Shown: positions 51,843 to 61,939, numbered from the stretch's first letter. The stretch is DNA of 64,000 nucleotides from Flavobacterium sp. (GCA_023251135.1 JAHEZJ010000008.1:62001-126000), one strand, 5' to 3'. The notes: generated from the letters alone by a model not told the origin. Numbers and translations: made by a program.

Positions 51843-52412
51843 ATGTTTCAATTAGGAAAAACCATTATTTCAGAAGATATTCTTGAAAAAGAATTTGTGT
51901 GCAACTTGTCAGCTTGTAAAGGAGCCTGCTGCGTTGACGGAGATGCCGGTGCGCCTTTGAGTGAAGCAGAAACTAAAATTCTGGAAGAAATTTACCCTAA
52001 AGTAAAACCCTTCCTGCGAAAAGAAGGAATTGCCGCGATCGAAGCTCAGGGAACCTGGGTGAAAGGAACGGATGGTGATCTTGAAACGCCTCTGATTGAT
52101 AATAAGGACTGTGCCTACGTTATTTTTGACGGCAAGACTGCGCTTTGCGGAATCGAGCAGGCATACAATCAGGGAATCGTAGATTGGAAAAAACCGGTTT
52201 CCTGTCATTTGTACCCGATACGAGTGAAAGACTTTACAGAGTTTGCTGCGGTGAACTATGATAAGTGGGATATTTGCGACGATGCCTGCTCGTTAGGTAA
52301 AGAGTTGGAAGTTCCGGTATATAAATTTGTCAAAGAAGCCTTAATTCGCCGCTTTGGACAGGACTGGTATTTGGAGCTTGAAAAAGTTGCCGAAGAACTT
52401 AAAAAATCTTAA
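51843..52412 (+). CDS. DUF3109 cysteine-cluster protein
   Basis: The 189-residue protein begins [20 protein letters not shown]. The Cys pattern ([20 protein letters not shown], then [32 protein letters not shown]) is characteristic of DUF3109, related to Fe-S or zinc-binding YkgJ-type proteins. Function unknown. The last few codons and the following 140 bp are Lys-codon-rich, and no clear gene follows until nrdB. Confidence 0.83.
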   Translation: MFQLGKTIISEDILEKEFVCNLSACKGACCVDGDAGAPLSEAETKILEEIYPKVKPFLRKEGIAAIEAQGTWVKGTDGDLETPLIDNKDCAYVIFDGKTALCGIEQAYNQGIVDWKKPVSCHLYPIRVKDFTEFAAVNYDKWDICDDACSLGKELEVPVYKFVKEALIRRFGQDWYLELEKVAEELKKS

Positions 52413-52748
52413 AAAATCGGTAGCCATTACCGTTGCTGGGAAGTACTCAAAAATTGATCAGAAAAAGAGAGAAGAGGCAGGGAAAAAACTTTTAAAAACA
52501 TTTAAAAAATTCTTGCTTTTTATTCTAAAAAGTCTATATTCTACAGCAAAATGAGCAGTAAATGTAAGGATTAATTTACTCATTTACAGTGTCTTAATTG
52601 TTGTATGAAAAATATCTCAATTTTTCGCTGTTGTTAAAAACTACGCCCGATTGTGAATAAGTTTGGCTTTTATTTTTGGCAACAAATGACAATCTTTGTA
52701 GTCTACTGAATTAGCAAAAATTTAGTATAAAAATTAAAGTAAAATTTC

Positions 52749-53726
52749 ATGTCACAAGTCGAGCCAATATTACAAGAAAATAAAAATCGTTTCGTTATTT
52801 TTCCTATTAAACATCATGATATTTGGGAATGGTACAAAAAGATGGAGGCTAGTTTCTGGACTGCGGAAGAAATCGATTTGCACCAGGATTTGACAGACTG
52901 GAATAATAAGTTAAGTGACGACGAAAGATATTTCATCAAACACATTTTAGCATTCTTTGCAGCTTCTGACGGAATTGTAAATGAAAATCTGGCAGAGAAC
53001 TTTGTAAATGAAGTTCAATATGCCGAAGCTAAATTTTTCTATGGATTCCAGATCATGATGGAAAATATTCATAGTGAGACGTATTCTTTATTAATTGATA
53101 CTTACGTAAAAGACGAAGCAGAGAAAGCAGAATTGTTTAATGCTTTAGAAGTTTTTCCTGCAATTGGCAAGAAAGCAGAATGGGCTTTAAAATGGATCGA
53201 ATCCGATTCATTTGCTGAAAGACTAATTGCTTTTGCAGCAGTAGAAGGAATCTTTTTCTCAGGTGCTTTCTGTTCTATTTATTGGTTGAAAAAACGTGGT
53301 TTAATGCCAGGTTTGACTTTTTCTAACGAGCTAATTTCGCGTGACGAAGGCGTGCACTGTGATTTTGCAGTTCACCTGCACAATCACCACTTAGTAAATA
53401 AAGTACCAAAAGACAGAATTAAAGAAATCATTGTTGATGCTTTAAATATCGAAAGAGAGTTTGTAACAGAATCTCTTCCGGTAAGTTTAATAGGAATGAA
53501 TGCTACTTTAATGACGCAATATTTAGAGTTTGTTGCGGATAGATTATTAGTAGAATTAGGTTGTGAGCGTGTATATGGGTCAGCGAATCCGTTTGACTTC
53601 ATGGACATGATCTCTCTTCAGGGAAAAACTAATTTCTTTGAAAAACGTGTTGCAGAGTATCAAAAATCGGGTGTGATGAACACCGACAGTGATGCTCAGA
53701 AAATTTCATTTGATGCAGATTTTTAG
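52749..53726 (+). CDS. nrdB: Ribonucleotide reductase class I beta subunit
   Basis: The beta subunit carries the metal/radical cofactor of class I ribonucleotide reductase. The 325-residue ferritin-like helical protein shows the ligand motifs [32 protein letters not shown] and [11 protein letters not shown]. The first metal position, which is Asp or Glu by subclass, was not assigned with certainty. It is followed by nrdA after 250 bp, with a hairpin TTGAGAAT/ATTCTCAA (about 53869-53890) between them. No NrdR box was seen upstream. Confidence 0.94.
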   Translation: MSQVEPILQENKNRFVIFPIKHHDIWEWYKKMEASFWTAEEIDLHQDLTDWNNKLSDDERYFIKHILAFFAASDGIVNENLAENFVNEVQYAEAKFFYGFQIMMENIHSETYSLLIDTYVKDEAEKAELFNALEVFPAIGKKAEWALKWIESDSFAERLIAFAAVEGIFFSGAFCSIYWLKKRGLMPGLTFSNELISRDEGVHCDFAVHLHNHHLVNKVPKDRIKEIIVDALNIEREFVTESLPVSLIGMNATLMTQYLEFVADRLLVELGCERVYGSANPFDFMDMISLQGKTNFFEKRVAEYQKSGVMNTDSDAQKISFDADF

Positions 53727-53977
53727 ACAACAGGAATCATTTTAGTGGCCACTAACGCTAAAAAAGAATAAATCATTTTTAAGATTGAATCTTCATCCCC
53801 AATAGTTGATTCAAGAACAATTTTTAATGCCTTTCAATCTGTTTTTCGGATTGGAATCAGATAACTATTGAGAATCCTACAATTCTCAAAAAATAATTTA
53901 AAAACACACAATGTTTAAGCTTTGGGAATCGTTATTCCAGAGTCTTTCATTTTTTCAATAACTAAAATAGTAAGCTT

Positions 53978-56371
53978 ATGTATGTAGTAAAAAGAGATGG
54001 CCATAAAGAGCCGGTAATGTTTGATAAGATTACAGAAAGAATCAAAAAATTGTGTTACGGTTTAAATGAACTTGTAGATCCTGTTAAGGTAGCGATGAGA
54101 GTTATCGAGGGATTGTATGATGGGGTTTCTACTTCTGAATTAGATAATCTTGCGGCAGAAACGGCGGCTTCTATGACTATTGCGCATCCTGATTATGCAC
54201 AATTGGCAGCACGTGTGGCAATTTCAAATCTACATTCAAATACTAAGAAATCGTTCTCAGAAACGATGAAGGATATGTACAATTACGTAAACCCAAGAAA
54301 CGGACAAGATGCTCCGTTGCTTTCGGATGAAGTATTTAAAGTAATTCAGGAAAACTCTGCTTTCCTTGATTCTCATATCATTTATACAAGAGATTTTAAT
54401 TACGATTATTTTGGTTTCAAAACCTTAGAGCGTTCTTATTTGCTAAAAATTAATGGTAAAATCGTCGAAAGACCACAACATATGTTGATGCGTGTTTCGG
54501 TTGGTATTCACCTTGACGATTTAAAATCGGTAATTGAGACGTACGACTTAATGTCTAAAAAGTTCTTTACGCATGCAACGCCAACGTTGTTCAACGCGGG
54601 AACTCCAAAACCTCAAATGTCTTCCTGTTTCCTTTTGGCCATGCAGGATGATAGTATTGATGGTATTTACGATACTTTAAAACAAACGGCTAAAATCTCG
54701 CAATCAGCGGGAGGAATTGGTCTTTCTATCCATAACGTTCGTGCGACCGGATCGTACATTCGTGGTACAAATGGAACTTCAAACGGAATTGTTCCGATGT
54801 TGAGAGTTTTCAACGATACCGCTCGTTATGTAGATCAGGGTGGTGGAAAACGTAAAGGAAGTTTTGCGATTTACATCGAAACCTGGCATGCTGATATTTT
54901 CGATTTCTTAGATTTAAAGAAAAATACAGGAAAAGAAGAAATGCGTGCGAGAGATTTATTCTTCGCAATGTGGACTTCAGATTTGTTCATGAAACGTGTA
55001 CAGGAAGATACTACCTGGACGTTAATGTGTCCTAACGAATGTCCTGGTCTGTATGATGTTTACGGAGAAGAATTTGAAGCATTGTATCTGGATTATGAAT
55101 TTAGAGGAAAAGGTAGAAAAACGATTCGTGCACGTGAATTATGGGAGAAAATCCTGGAATCACAAATCGAAACCGGAACGCCTTATATGCTGTACAAAGA
55201 TGCAGCAAACCGTAAATCAAACCACAAGAACTTAGGAACCATTCGTTCGTCTAACTTGTGTACTGAAATTATGGAGTACACTTCTAAAGATGAAATTGCA
55301 GTTTGTAACCTGGCGTCTATTTCGTTGCCAATGTTTATTGATAACGGTAAATTCGATCACGAAGCACTTTACAATGTTACCAAACGTGTAACCCGTAACC
55401 TGAACAAAGTAATCGACAGAAATTACTACCCGGTTAAAGAAGCAGAAAACTCTAACTTGCGTCACCGTCCGGTAGGATTAGGAGTGCAAGGTTTGGCAGA
55501 TGCTTTTATCATGTTGCGTATGCCTTTTACAAGTGATGAGGCAAAAGCATTAAATCAGGAAATTTTCGAAACATTATACTTCGCAGCAGTAACCGCTTCT
55601 ATGGAAATGGCGAAAGAAGAAGGACCGTATTCAACTTTTGCGGGTTCTCCAATGTCTCAGGGAGAATTTCAATACAATATGTGGGGATTGAAAGATGAAG
55701 AATTATCAGGCCGTTGGGACTGGGCATCTTTAAGAAAAGAAGTAATGGAGCACGGAGTTCGTAACTCATTATTGGTTGCGCCAATGCCAACAGCTTCGAC
55801 TTCACAGATTCTTGGAAACAACGAAGCTTTTGAGCCGTACACCTCAAACATTTATACACGTCGTGTATTGTCTGGAGAATTCATCGTAGTAAACAAACAC
55901 TTACTGGAAGATCTGGTAAAACTTGGTTTATGGAACGAAGATTTGAAACAGGAAATTATGCGTCATAACGGATCGGTTCAAAATATTGATATTATTCCGC
56001 AAGACCTGAAAGATCTTTATAAAACAGTTTGGGAAATGTCGATGAAAGACATTATCGATATGTCACGTCAAAGAGGTTACTTCATTGACCAATCACAATC
56101 GTTGAACTTGTTCATGCAGGATGCTAACTATTCTAAACTAACGTCAATGCATTTCTACGCTTGGCAGTCAGGTTTGAAAACAGGGATGTATTACCTAAGA
56201 ACAAAATCGGCAGTTGATGCGATTAAGTTCACGCTGAACAACGATAAAAAAGAAGAAACAGCTCCAACATTAGTTGCAGAAACAGAAGCAATCAGCGTTG
56301 AGGATTATAAAGCAATGCTTTTAAAAGCACAAGCAGCAGATCCTGAAGATTGTGAAATGTGTGGATCTTAA
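53978..56371 (+). CDS. nrdA: Ribonucleotide reductase class I alpha subunit
   Basis: The alpha subunit reduces ribonucleotides to deoxyribonucleotides. The 797-residue protein has an N-terminal ATP-cone (about 1-90), the allosteric activity site. The catalytic barrel follows, with [29 protein letters not shown] and a late [12 protein letters not shown]. The C-terminal CEMCGS holds the two Cys that pass electrons to the active site. The length fits class Ia. It follows nrdB, the reverse of the E. coli order, and ends in a clear terminator. Confidence 0.96.
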   Translation: MYVVKRDGHKEPVMFDKITERIKKLCYGLNELVDPVKVAMRVIEGLYDGVSTSELDNLAAETAASMTIAHPDYAQLAARVAISNLHSNTKKSFSETMKDMYNYVNPRNGQDAPLLSDEVFKVIQENSAFLDSHIIYTRDFNYDYFGFKTLERSYLLKINGKIVERPQHMLMRVSVGIHLDDLKSVIETYDLMSKKFFTHATPTLFNAGTPKPQMSSCFLLAMQDDSIDGIYDTLKQTAKISQSAGGIGLSIHNVRATGSYIRGTNGTSNGIVPMLRVFNDTARYVDQGGGKRKGSFAIYIETWHADIFDFLDLKKNTGKEEMRARDLFFAMWTSDLFMKRVQEDTTWTLMCPNECPGLYDVYGEEFEALYLDYEFRGKGRKTIRARELWEKILESQIETGTPYMLYKDAANRKSNHKNLGTIRSSNLCTEIMEYTSKDEIAVCNLASISLPMFIDNGKFDHEALYNVTKRVTRNLNKVIDRNYYPVKEAENSNLRHRPVGLGVQGLADAFIMLRMPFTSDEAKALNQEIFETLYFAAVTASMEMAKEEGPYSTFAGSPMSQGEFQYNMWGLKDEELSGRWDWASLRKEVMEHGVRNSLLVAPMPTASTSQILGNNEAFEPYTSNIYTRRVLSGEFIVVNKHLLEDLVKLGLWNEDLKQEIMRHNGSVQNIDIIPQDLKDLYKTVWEMSMKDIIDMSRQRGYFIDQSQSLNLFMQDANYSKLTSMHFYAWQSGLKTGMYYLRTKSAVDAIKFTLNNDKKEETAPTLVAETEAISVEDYKAMLLKAQAADPEDCEMCGS

Positions 56372-56396
56372 TGATTTTAGATTTTTAAAATATAAA

Positions 56397-56427
56397 AGCA
56401 GTTATCGTAAGGATAGCTGCTTTTTTT
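56397..56427 (+). terminator. nrdA terminator
   Basis: AGCAGTTATC pairs with GATAGCTGCT (10 pairs, one G-U), followed by seven Ts. It starts 26 bp after the nrdA stop. Confidence 0.85.
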
Positions 56428-56474
56428 GTTATTGTTTATTTTTGTCAATCTAGAGAAACAAGGTGTTGGATTGG

Positions 56475-56751
56475 CTCCAGCTTTAGCTGGAGGTTTTTAG
56501 TTTTTTTAATATGGCTTTAGCCGAAATGATTTTAGTTAAAGTTTTTCTATGATCGTATTTTAATCTTCAGTGAAAGCTGGTGAGAATTCAAGTAGACGAC
56601 AATATTCCCAAAAAATCCCCGTTTAAATTATTACCAAAGATTTTAAAGCCTTAGTACCTTAGCACCCTAGTGCCTCAGTATCTAAACACCTCAGAACCTT
56701 CCATTAAACCTTTAATAGAAAGTTAAGTCTTATTGTAATAATTTCTGAATT
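56475..56751. repeat. Repeat-filled gap with CTCCAGC hairpin
   Basis: CTCCAGC, TTTA, GCTGGAG (56475-56492) is a perfect 7-bp hairpin followed by GTTTTT. Next comes TGGCTTTAGCC, and at about 56650-56700 a run of degenerate CCTTAGCACC/CCTAGTGCC/CCTCAGAACC units. No gene was found. It should contain the promoter of the DUF1800 gene, but no clear -7 box was recognised. Confidence 0.55.
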
Positions 56752-58149
56752 ATGAAAAAAAGCAATCTTTGGTCGTTACGATTGGGTTTTTCCGGAAAAG
56801 AATCCGATGCAATTGAAAAATTAGGATTAGAGAAATTTCTAAAACATTCCTATGAATCCAAATTTGACACACAACTCCCCGCTTTTTTAGAGGATGATCC
56901 CAAGACACTATTAGAACTCAAAGCGCTTCGAGAATTGATTAAAACTGCAGATTCAGAAGAAAAAAAGAAGGTTCTCAAGAAAGAAATCTATTCGGCAATA
57001 GAATTAAAAAAATGGTGGATTGGCAAAATGCGTAATGACGAATTTCCATTACGTGAAAATATGGTTTGCTTCTGGCACAATCATTTTGTATCCACCACAC
57101 AGAAAGTAAAAGTCAACTACTGGATTTACCAACACAATATGATTCTTCGGGAACATGCTTTTGGAAACTTTAAAGAACTCACCAAGCAAGTCCTAAAGTC
57201 GAATGCAATGGTGAAGTACCTTGATAATGTCGACAACAAAAAAGGGAAATACAACGAAAACCTCAGTCGCGAATTATTGGAACTGTTCACCATCGGAATT
57301 GGAAACTACACCGAAAGCGATATTAAAAACGGAGCAAGAGCTTTGGCAGGGCTGAATTATGGAGACAACAGAGCTGCCTACAGGAAGTTTGCCGAAGATG
57401 ATACCGATAAAACCTATTTTGGTAAAACCGGAAATTGGAAAGCAGATGATCTGGTCGATATTATTTTTGAACAGAAAAACATTCCCTATCTGATTACCCG
57501 AAAAATCCTCGAATGGTTTGTTTACGACAATCCACCCGAAAATTTGGTGACCTATTATGGGGATTACTTTAGAAAGGTAAAGTTTGAAATTCAGCCTTTA
57601 TTGACTAAGATTTTTACCGAAGAATACAAGAAAGAAAACTCAGGAACGAAAATCAAAGATCCGTTAGTTTATATTTTGCAGCTACTGGATGAATTGCATA
57701 TTGATGATCTTGACGATGGGATGATTTTGTTCTTTCTGAAGCAGCAAGGAATGGATTTGTACAACCAGGTTAATGTAAAAGGTTGGGATGGCGGCAACTC
57801 CTGGCTCACTTCTCAAATTTACCTGCAGCGAAACAATACCGCCGATTTGCTTTGCAGCGGGAGAAGCATAACCCGAAAAGTCTTGAATACGATGACTGCC
57901 GAAACTGAAAAACCAAAATCAGAATTTGAAAAAGTGGAAGTAAAAATTGACTTTGATACCAACGGAAATAACAAAACGATCATCACTGATCTGTCCAACA
58001 GATTATTGTTTAAAGTAAATGATTCGGTGCAAAAAGACATGGAGAATTTACTTAAATACGATTTTGATCCAAAGGAGGAACATGCCAATTTTGCTGTAAT
58101 CCGACTCTTTAATTACATCAGCAAACTGCCCGAATATCAATTAATTTAG
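56752..58149 (+). CDS. DUF1800-family protein
   Basis: The 465-residue protein has the DUF1800 core: KLGLEKFLKHSYESKFD, ENMVCFWHNHFVSTTQKVK, NENLSRELLELFTIGIGNYTE and GARALAGL, then a GWDGGNSWLTSQIYLQRN-type segment. Unlike the neighbour it has no signal peptide and starts directly with charged residues. DUF1800 genes usually sit beside DUF1501 genes, as here (12-bp gap). The function of the pair is not known; secreted or exported roles have been suggested. Confidence 0.86.
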   Translation: MKKSNLWSLRLGFSGKESDAIEKLGLEKFLKHSYESKFDTQLPAFLEDDPKTLLELKALRELIKTADSEEKKKVLKKEIYSAIELKKWWIGKMRNDEFPLRENMVCFWHNHFVSTTQKVKVNYWIYQHNMILREHAFGNFKELTKQVLKSNAMVKYLDNVDNKKGKYNENLSRELLELFTIGIGNYTESDIKNGARALAGLNYGDNRAAYRKFAEDDTDKTYFGKTGNWKADDLVDIIFEQKNIPYLITRKILEWFVYDNPPENLVTYYGDYFRKVKFEIQPLLTKIFTEEYKKENSGTKIKDPLVYILQLLDELHIDDLDDGMILFFLKQQGMDLYNQVNVKGWDGGNSWLTSQIYLQRNNTADLLCSGRSITRKVLNTMTAETEKPKSEFEKVEVKIDFDTNGNNKTIITDLSNRLLFKVNDSVQKDMENLLKYDFDPKEEHANFAVIRLFNYISKLPEYQLI

Positions 58150-58161
58150 AAAGCTGTAATT

Positions 58162-59328
58162 ATGAACAGAAGAAATTTTCTAACGCTTACAGGAACACTT
58201 ACCGGCGGATTGCTGGTGCTTCCTGATTTTTTACATGCATTTGGTTCGCAGCCTAATTTGATAATTGGCGAGCAATGTGTGGTGTTTGTTCAGTTAAATG
58301 GAGGAAATGACGGTTTGAATACCTTTATTCCGTACGATAATCCGCTGTATTATGATTTGCGCACTAAAATAGCGTTGAACAAAGATGCGGTTGTCGGGAA
58401 AAATAAAGGAATGGCGTTTCATCCGGCTTTAAAAGATTTTGCTCAGATGCAGCAAAATGGCGATCTCACCGTAATTCAGAATGTTGGATATCCCGAACCC
58501 ATCCGGTCGCATTTTAGAAGTCAGGAGATTTGGCAGACTGCCACAGATTCTAATAAATACAACAATGATGGATGGTTAGGACGTTATCTGGATTTACAGT
58601 GCAACGGGCATCAGGCAACGGCAGGAATAAATCTGGATTCGATAGACAATCTGGCCTTGAAAGGAAATGAACCTAATTTTATCACGGTAAAAGATCCAAA
58701 CCGGTTTAAAGTAAAATCGGATAGAGAAGAAAATGTAACCTTGTCGGATAATCCACAATTGGATTTTGTTCGAAAAATAGCCAATTCGGTTACTGAAGGA
58801 TCTGATGAAATTCAGAAAGCGTTGGCAAAATCCAAATCGGAAATCAGTTATCCAAAGACAGAATTATCGAAGAATCTGGAATGGATTGGCCGATTGATCA
58901 AAGGGAACTTAAATTCAAAAGTGTACTATACTTCGTTAGGCGGATTTGATACTCACGACAATCAGCTGGCCATACACGAAAAGAAATTAATGGATTTGAA
59001 TGACGCGCTGTATAGTTTTTATCAGGATATGAAACAGTCGAAGTTGCTTCAGAATGTAACCGTTGTAGTGTTTTCTGAATTTGGCAGACGCGTAAAAGAT
59101 AACGGAAACGGTACAGATCATGGAACTGCAGCGCCAATGTTTATAATTGGAGGAAGTAATAAAGGAACAATTTTAGGCAACAATCCTGATTTGTCTAATT
59201 TGGATAACGGGGATTTAAAGTATGAAATTGATTTCAGAAGTGTTTATGCTTCCTTATTACAGCAAAAAATGAACTTTGATTCTACTAAAATTGGGATTGT
59301 GAACAAACCGGTTTCAGGATTGTTTTAA
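58162..59328 (+). CDS. DUF1501-family protein with Tat signal
   Basis: The 388-residue protein starts with a twin-arginine signal (MNRRNFLTLTGTLTGGLLVL). The DUF1501 core follows: VQLNGGNDGLNTFIPYDNP, SHFRSQEIWQTAT, SLGGFDTHDNQ and SEFGRRVKDNGNGTDHGTA. The His/Asp pattern resembles the sulfatase/alkaline-phosphatase superfamily. Tat export implies a folded, possibly cofactor-containing protein. It is 12 bp downstream of the DUF1800 gene and probably the second gene of a two-gene operon. Confidence 0.87.
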   Translation: MNRRNFLTLTGTLTGGLLVLPDFLHAFGSQPNLIIGEQCVVFVQLNGGNDGLNTFIPYDNPLYYDLRTKIALNKDAVVGKNKGMAFHPALKDFAQMQQNGDLTVIQNVGYPEPIRSHFRSQEIWQTATDSNKYNNDGWLGRYLDLQCNGHQATAGINLDSIDNLALKGNEPNFITVKDPNRFKVKSDREENVTLSDNPQLDFVRKIANSVTEGSDEIQKALAKSKSEISYPKTELSKNLEWIGRLIKGNLNSKVYYTSLGGFDTHDNQLAIHEKKLMDLNDALYSFYQDMKQSKLLQNVTVVVFSEFGRRVKDNGNGTDHGTAAPMFIIGGSNKGTILGNNPDLSNLDNGDLKYEIDFRSVYASLLQQKMNFDSTKIGIVNKPVSGLF

Positions 59329-59536
59329 AGATTGCGAAGTTTCCACGAGTTTACGAATTATTTCAAATCATTTTGGCTTTTAATTAAAATTGGTGAATTC
59401 GTGGCAAATAAAACTTAGAATTTTCAAAAACGCAATTGTAAATATCTCATTTTAAGCAGATATTTTTATATTATCGTACAAAACATCATAAATTTGTTAA
59501 GAAATCCTTTTTTGTTTCATAAAATGTATTATTTTT

Positions 59537-59567
59537 TTTGGTGAGGTAAAAATAATTTATACATTCG
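59537..59567 (+). promoter_or_regulatory. Promoter of the aromatic operon
   Basis: TTTG (59537-59540), a 19-bp spacer, then TACATTCG (59560-59567), which matches TAnnTTTG with one mismatch. Transcription would start near 59574, about 23 bp before the leader ORF. Confidence 0.65.
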
Positions 59568-59596
59568 CAGAGTATTTATTGAAAAACACAAACAAA

Positions 59597-59677
59597 ATGA
59601 CTAATAACCGTTTTTATTTTAGCAACTCTTTTTATTTCTTCTTTAGTAGAAGTGAGGATTGTGCTATGGTTATTTGA
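59597..59677 (+). CDS. Phe/Tyr-rich leader peptide of the aromatic operon
   Basis: The 26-residue ORF starts MTNNRFYFSNSFYFFFSR. Residues 6, 8, 12 and 14-16 are Phe and residues 7 and 13 are Tyr, so eight of eleven residues at 6-16 are aromatic. It lies between a promoter and a terminator, just ahead of genes for Phe and Tyr synthesis. It fits the leader of a translation-coupled attenuator: slow reading of Phe/Tyr codons when charged tRNA is scarce would hold the ribosome before codons 20-22, which can form the antiterminator. It is too short and specialised to be an enzyme; its role is regulatory. Confidence 0.9.
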   Translation: MTNNRFYFSNSFYFFFSRSEDCAMVI

Positions 59678-59738
59678 GAAAAATTTTAAAACAAATAAAA
59701 CTAATATACAATCCTGATGCAAATCAGGATTTTTTTTT
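59655..59738 (+). promoter_or_regulatory. Attenuator: antiterminator and terminator of the aromatic operon
   Basis: The terminator is ATCCTGAT (59711-59718), GCAA, ATCAGGAT (59723-59730), then eight Ts, ending 6 bp before pheA. The antiterminator is AGGATTGT (59655-59662, leader codons 20-22) pairing perfectly with ACAATCCT (59708-59715), which takes half of the terminator's 5' arm. Both folds cannot exist together. A weaker pre-pairing of 59621-59630 with 59655-59665 is also possible, giving the third fold of a classical attenuator. Confidence 0.85.
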
Positions 59739-59744
59739 GAATAT

Positions 59745-60572
59745 ATGACAACGAAAATTGCAATACAAGGTATTAAAGGATCTTTTCATCATCAGGTAGT
59801 GAAAGAGTATTTCTCTGAAAACGTGGATATTGATGAATGTTTGTCTTTTGAAGAATTAATTGATAGTCTGCTTTCAGGAAAATCAGATCAGGCTGTAATG
59901 GCGATTGAAAACTCGATTGCGGGGCCAATTATCCCGAATTATGCTTTGATTGACAAGAATAATATTCACATTATTGGAGAGCATTATTTGAATATTCATC
60001 AAAACTTAATGACTTTAAGAGGTCAGAAAATTGAGGATATAAAAGAGGTTCATTCCCATCCGATGGCCTTATTGCAATGTATGGATTTCCTGAAACAGTA
60101 TCCAAATATTAAGTTGGTTGAGGACAAAGATACCGCCGAAACTGCCCGAAGAATTCAGGAAAATCAATTGAAAGGAATAGCAGCGATCGCCAGTAGAACG
60201 GCTTCTGAAATGTACGATTTAGAGATTATCGCTCCAGAAATCCAAACCATTAAAAACAATATGACCCGCTTTGTGATTATTAAAAAACAGAATTCATTTC
60301 TGCCGGAAAATGAAATCAACAGAGCTTCTATCAAATTTGAACTGGATCATAAAAGAGGAAGTCTGGCAGCAGTTTTAAATGTAATGAGCGACTGCAAACT
60401 GAATTTGACAAAAATTCAATCGCTTCCAAAAATTGAAACACCCTGGAAATATTCGTTTTTCGTAGATGTAACATTTGAGAAATACGAAGATTTTGCAAAA
60501 GCCAAATCGTTATTAAACATTATGGCAGAATATTTTAAAGTATTAGGAGAATATAAAAATACAAAACCATAA
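59745..60572 (+). CDS. pheA: Prephenate dehydratase
   Basis: The enzyme makes phenylpyruvate from prephenate for Phe synthesis. The 275-residue protein has the dehydratase domain (KIAIQGIKGSFHHQVVKEYF, MAIENSIAGPI, AIASRTASEMY, NNMTRFVII) and a C-terminal ACT domain (about 195-275). The Phe-binding ACT motifs usually written GALA and ESRP appear as GSLA and QSLP, so feedback control may be changed. It is separate from chorismate mutase. It is the first gene after the attenuator. Confidence 0.92.
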   Translation: MTTKIAIQGIKGSFHHQVVKEYFSENVDIDECLSFEELIDSLLSGKSDQAVMAIENSIAGPIIPNYALIDKNNIHIIGEHYLNIHQNLMTLRGQKIEDIKEVHSHPMALLQCMDFLKQYPNIKLVEDKDTAETARRIQENQLKGIAAIASRTASEMYDLEIIAPEIQTIKNNMTRFVIIKKQNSFLPENEINRASIKFELDHKRGSLAAVLNVMSDCKLNLTKIQSLPKIETPWKYSFFVDVTFEKYEDFAKAKSLLNIMAEYFKVLGEYKNTKP

Positions 60573-60648
60573 AAAAGGAAATTCCAATTTTTGAAATTCC
60601 AAATTCCAATTAAATTAGAAAGTTAAAAGAGCCTAAAGCAAATTAAAA

Positions 60649-61794
60649 ATGATAACAACAGCAAAACGATTAGATACAGTTGAAGAATACTACTTCTCCT
60701 CAAAATTAAGAGAAGTTCGTCAGCTACAATCTGAAGGAAAACCTATTATCAATATGGGAATCGGAAGCCCTGATTTGAGTCCGTCAAAAGCAGTAATTGA
60801 AGCGGTAGCCGCAGCGATTCTGGATGAAAACGGACATGGCTATCAGAGCTATCAGGGATTACCGGAATTGAGAAAAGGAATGGCTGATTTTTATCAGAAT
60901 CAGTTTGGTGTTGCGTTGAATCCGAATAATGAGATTTTGCCTTTGATGGGATCGAAAGAAGGGATAATGCATATTTCGCTGGCATTTTTAAACGAAGGCG
61001 ATCATGTTCTGATTCCAAATCCGGGTTATCCAACCTATACTTCGGTAACCAATTTGGTTGGAGCTGTTCCGGTTTATTATGATCTGAAAGAAGCAAATGC
61101 CTGGGAGCCGGATTTTGAAGCTTTAGAAAAATTGGATCTTTCGAAGGTAAAAATTATGTGGCTGGGATATCCACACATGCCAACAGGGGCCAGAGGAAGT
61201 TTAGCGTTATTTGAAAAACTAGTTGCTTTTGCTAAAAAACACAAGATATTATTGGTCAACGACAATCCGTATAGTTTTGTTTTGAATGATAACCCAATGA
61301 GTTTGCTGCAGGTTGCAGGAGCAAAAGAAGTGGCTTTAGAATTAAATTCACTTAGTAAAACATTCAACATGGCCGGCTGGAGAGTGGGGATGGTTTTAGG
61401 AAATCCTGAAATTATCGATGCGGTTCTAAAGGTAAAAAGCAACATGGACAGCGGAATGTTCTACGGAATTCAGAAAGGTGCGGTTGCCGCGTTGAATTGC
61501 GATAAATCATGGTTCGAAGATCAAAACAAAATTTACAGACGCCGTCGCGAACTAACAGAAAAACTGGCAGAAAAATTAGGCTGTAAAGTTTATGCAGCAG
61601 GAGTTGGGCTTTTTGTTTGGGCAAAATTGCCGGACGGAATAGCATCAGCAGAGAAATTCATTGACGAAATATTGTACGAGAAGCACATTTTTATCACACC
61701 GGGAACCATCTTCGGAAGTAATGGCGAAGGATACATCAGATTCTCGTTGTGTGTAAAAGAAGAAAAAGTACAAGAAGCGATAGATCGATTTTAG
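60649..61794 (+). CDS. Aromatic/aspartate-type aminotransferase, class I fold
   Basis: The 381-residue PLP enzyme shows GIGSPDLSPSKAVIEAV, LPLMGSKEGIMHISLAFL, the PLP-binding Lys in SLSKTFNMAGWRVGMVLG, and RFSLC near the C-terminus. Family alone would also allow an aspartate or LL-diaminopimelate aminotransferase. Its place between pheA and tyrA suggests that it transaminates phenylpyruvate and 4-hydroxyphenylpyruvate to Phe and Tyr. Within the 76-bp gap after pheA is a copy of the TTCCAAATTCCAA repeat. Confidence 0.85.
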   Translation: MITTAKRLDTVEEYYFSSKLREVRQLQSEGKPIINMGIGSPDLSPSKAVIEAVAAAILDENGHGYQSYQGLPELRKGMADFYQNQFGVALNPNNEILPLMGSKEGIMHISLAFLNEGDHVLIPNPGYPTYTSVTNLVGAVPVYYDLKEANAWEPDFEALEKLDLSKVKIMWLGYPHMPTGARGSLALFEKLVAFAKKHKILLVNDNPYSFVLNDNPMSLLQVAGAKEVALELNSLSKTFNMAGWRVGMVLGNPEIIDAVLKVKSNMDSGMFYGIQKGAVAALNCDKSWFEDQNKIYRRRRELTEKLAEKLGCKVYAAGVGLFVWAKLPDGIASAEKFIDEILYEKHIFITPGTIFGSNGEGYIRFSLCVKEEKVQEAIDRF

Positions 61795-61810
61795 ATTTCT
61801 CTCAACAGTT

Positions 61811-61925
61811 TGTCATTTAGACGAAGGAGAAATCTCCACGAGAAGCCCTAGCCCTGATAGAAGCGGCATCCTTTTATGGTGGGGTCCACCATAAAAGATA
61901 CAGCGGATAGCAGGAAACAGCTTCT
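61811..61925. repeat. Composite repeat element inside the aromatic operon
   Basis: A left part (TTGTCATTTAGACGAAGGAG and on) is a truncated relative of the 11946 element. It joins a second palindrome bounded by AGAAGC (61841-61846) and GCTTCT (61920-61925), with an inner 11-bp perfect hairpin TTTTATGGTGG/CCACCATAAAA (61872-61896). The strings AGCCCTGATAGAAGCGGCAT and CAGCGGATAGCAGG recall a repeat I know from many flavobacterial genomes. There is no T run, so it need not stop transcription. Confidence 0.65.
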
Positions 61926-61939
61926 AATAAAAAAGAAAT

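Noticed and set aside
52354..52554. 66-codon Lys-rich frame overlapping the end of the DUF3109 gene
   Set aside because: It overlaps the DUF3109 gene out of frame for 59 bp, with no start-site support. The Lys-rich composition follows from poly-A stretches. A frameshifted tail cannot be fully excluded.
53727..53977. Regulatory RNA or NrdR site between nrdB and nrdA
   Set aside because: A hairpin TTGAGAAT/ATTCTCAA is present but no T run, conserved riboswitch core or NrdR-type palindrome could be recognised.
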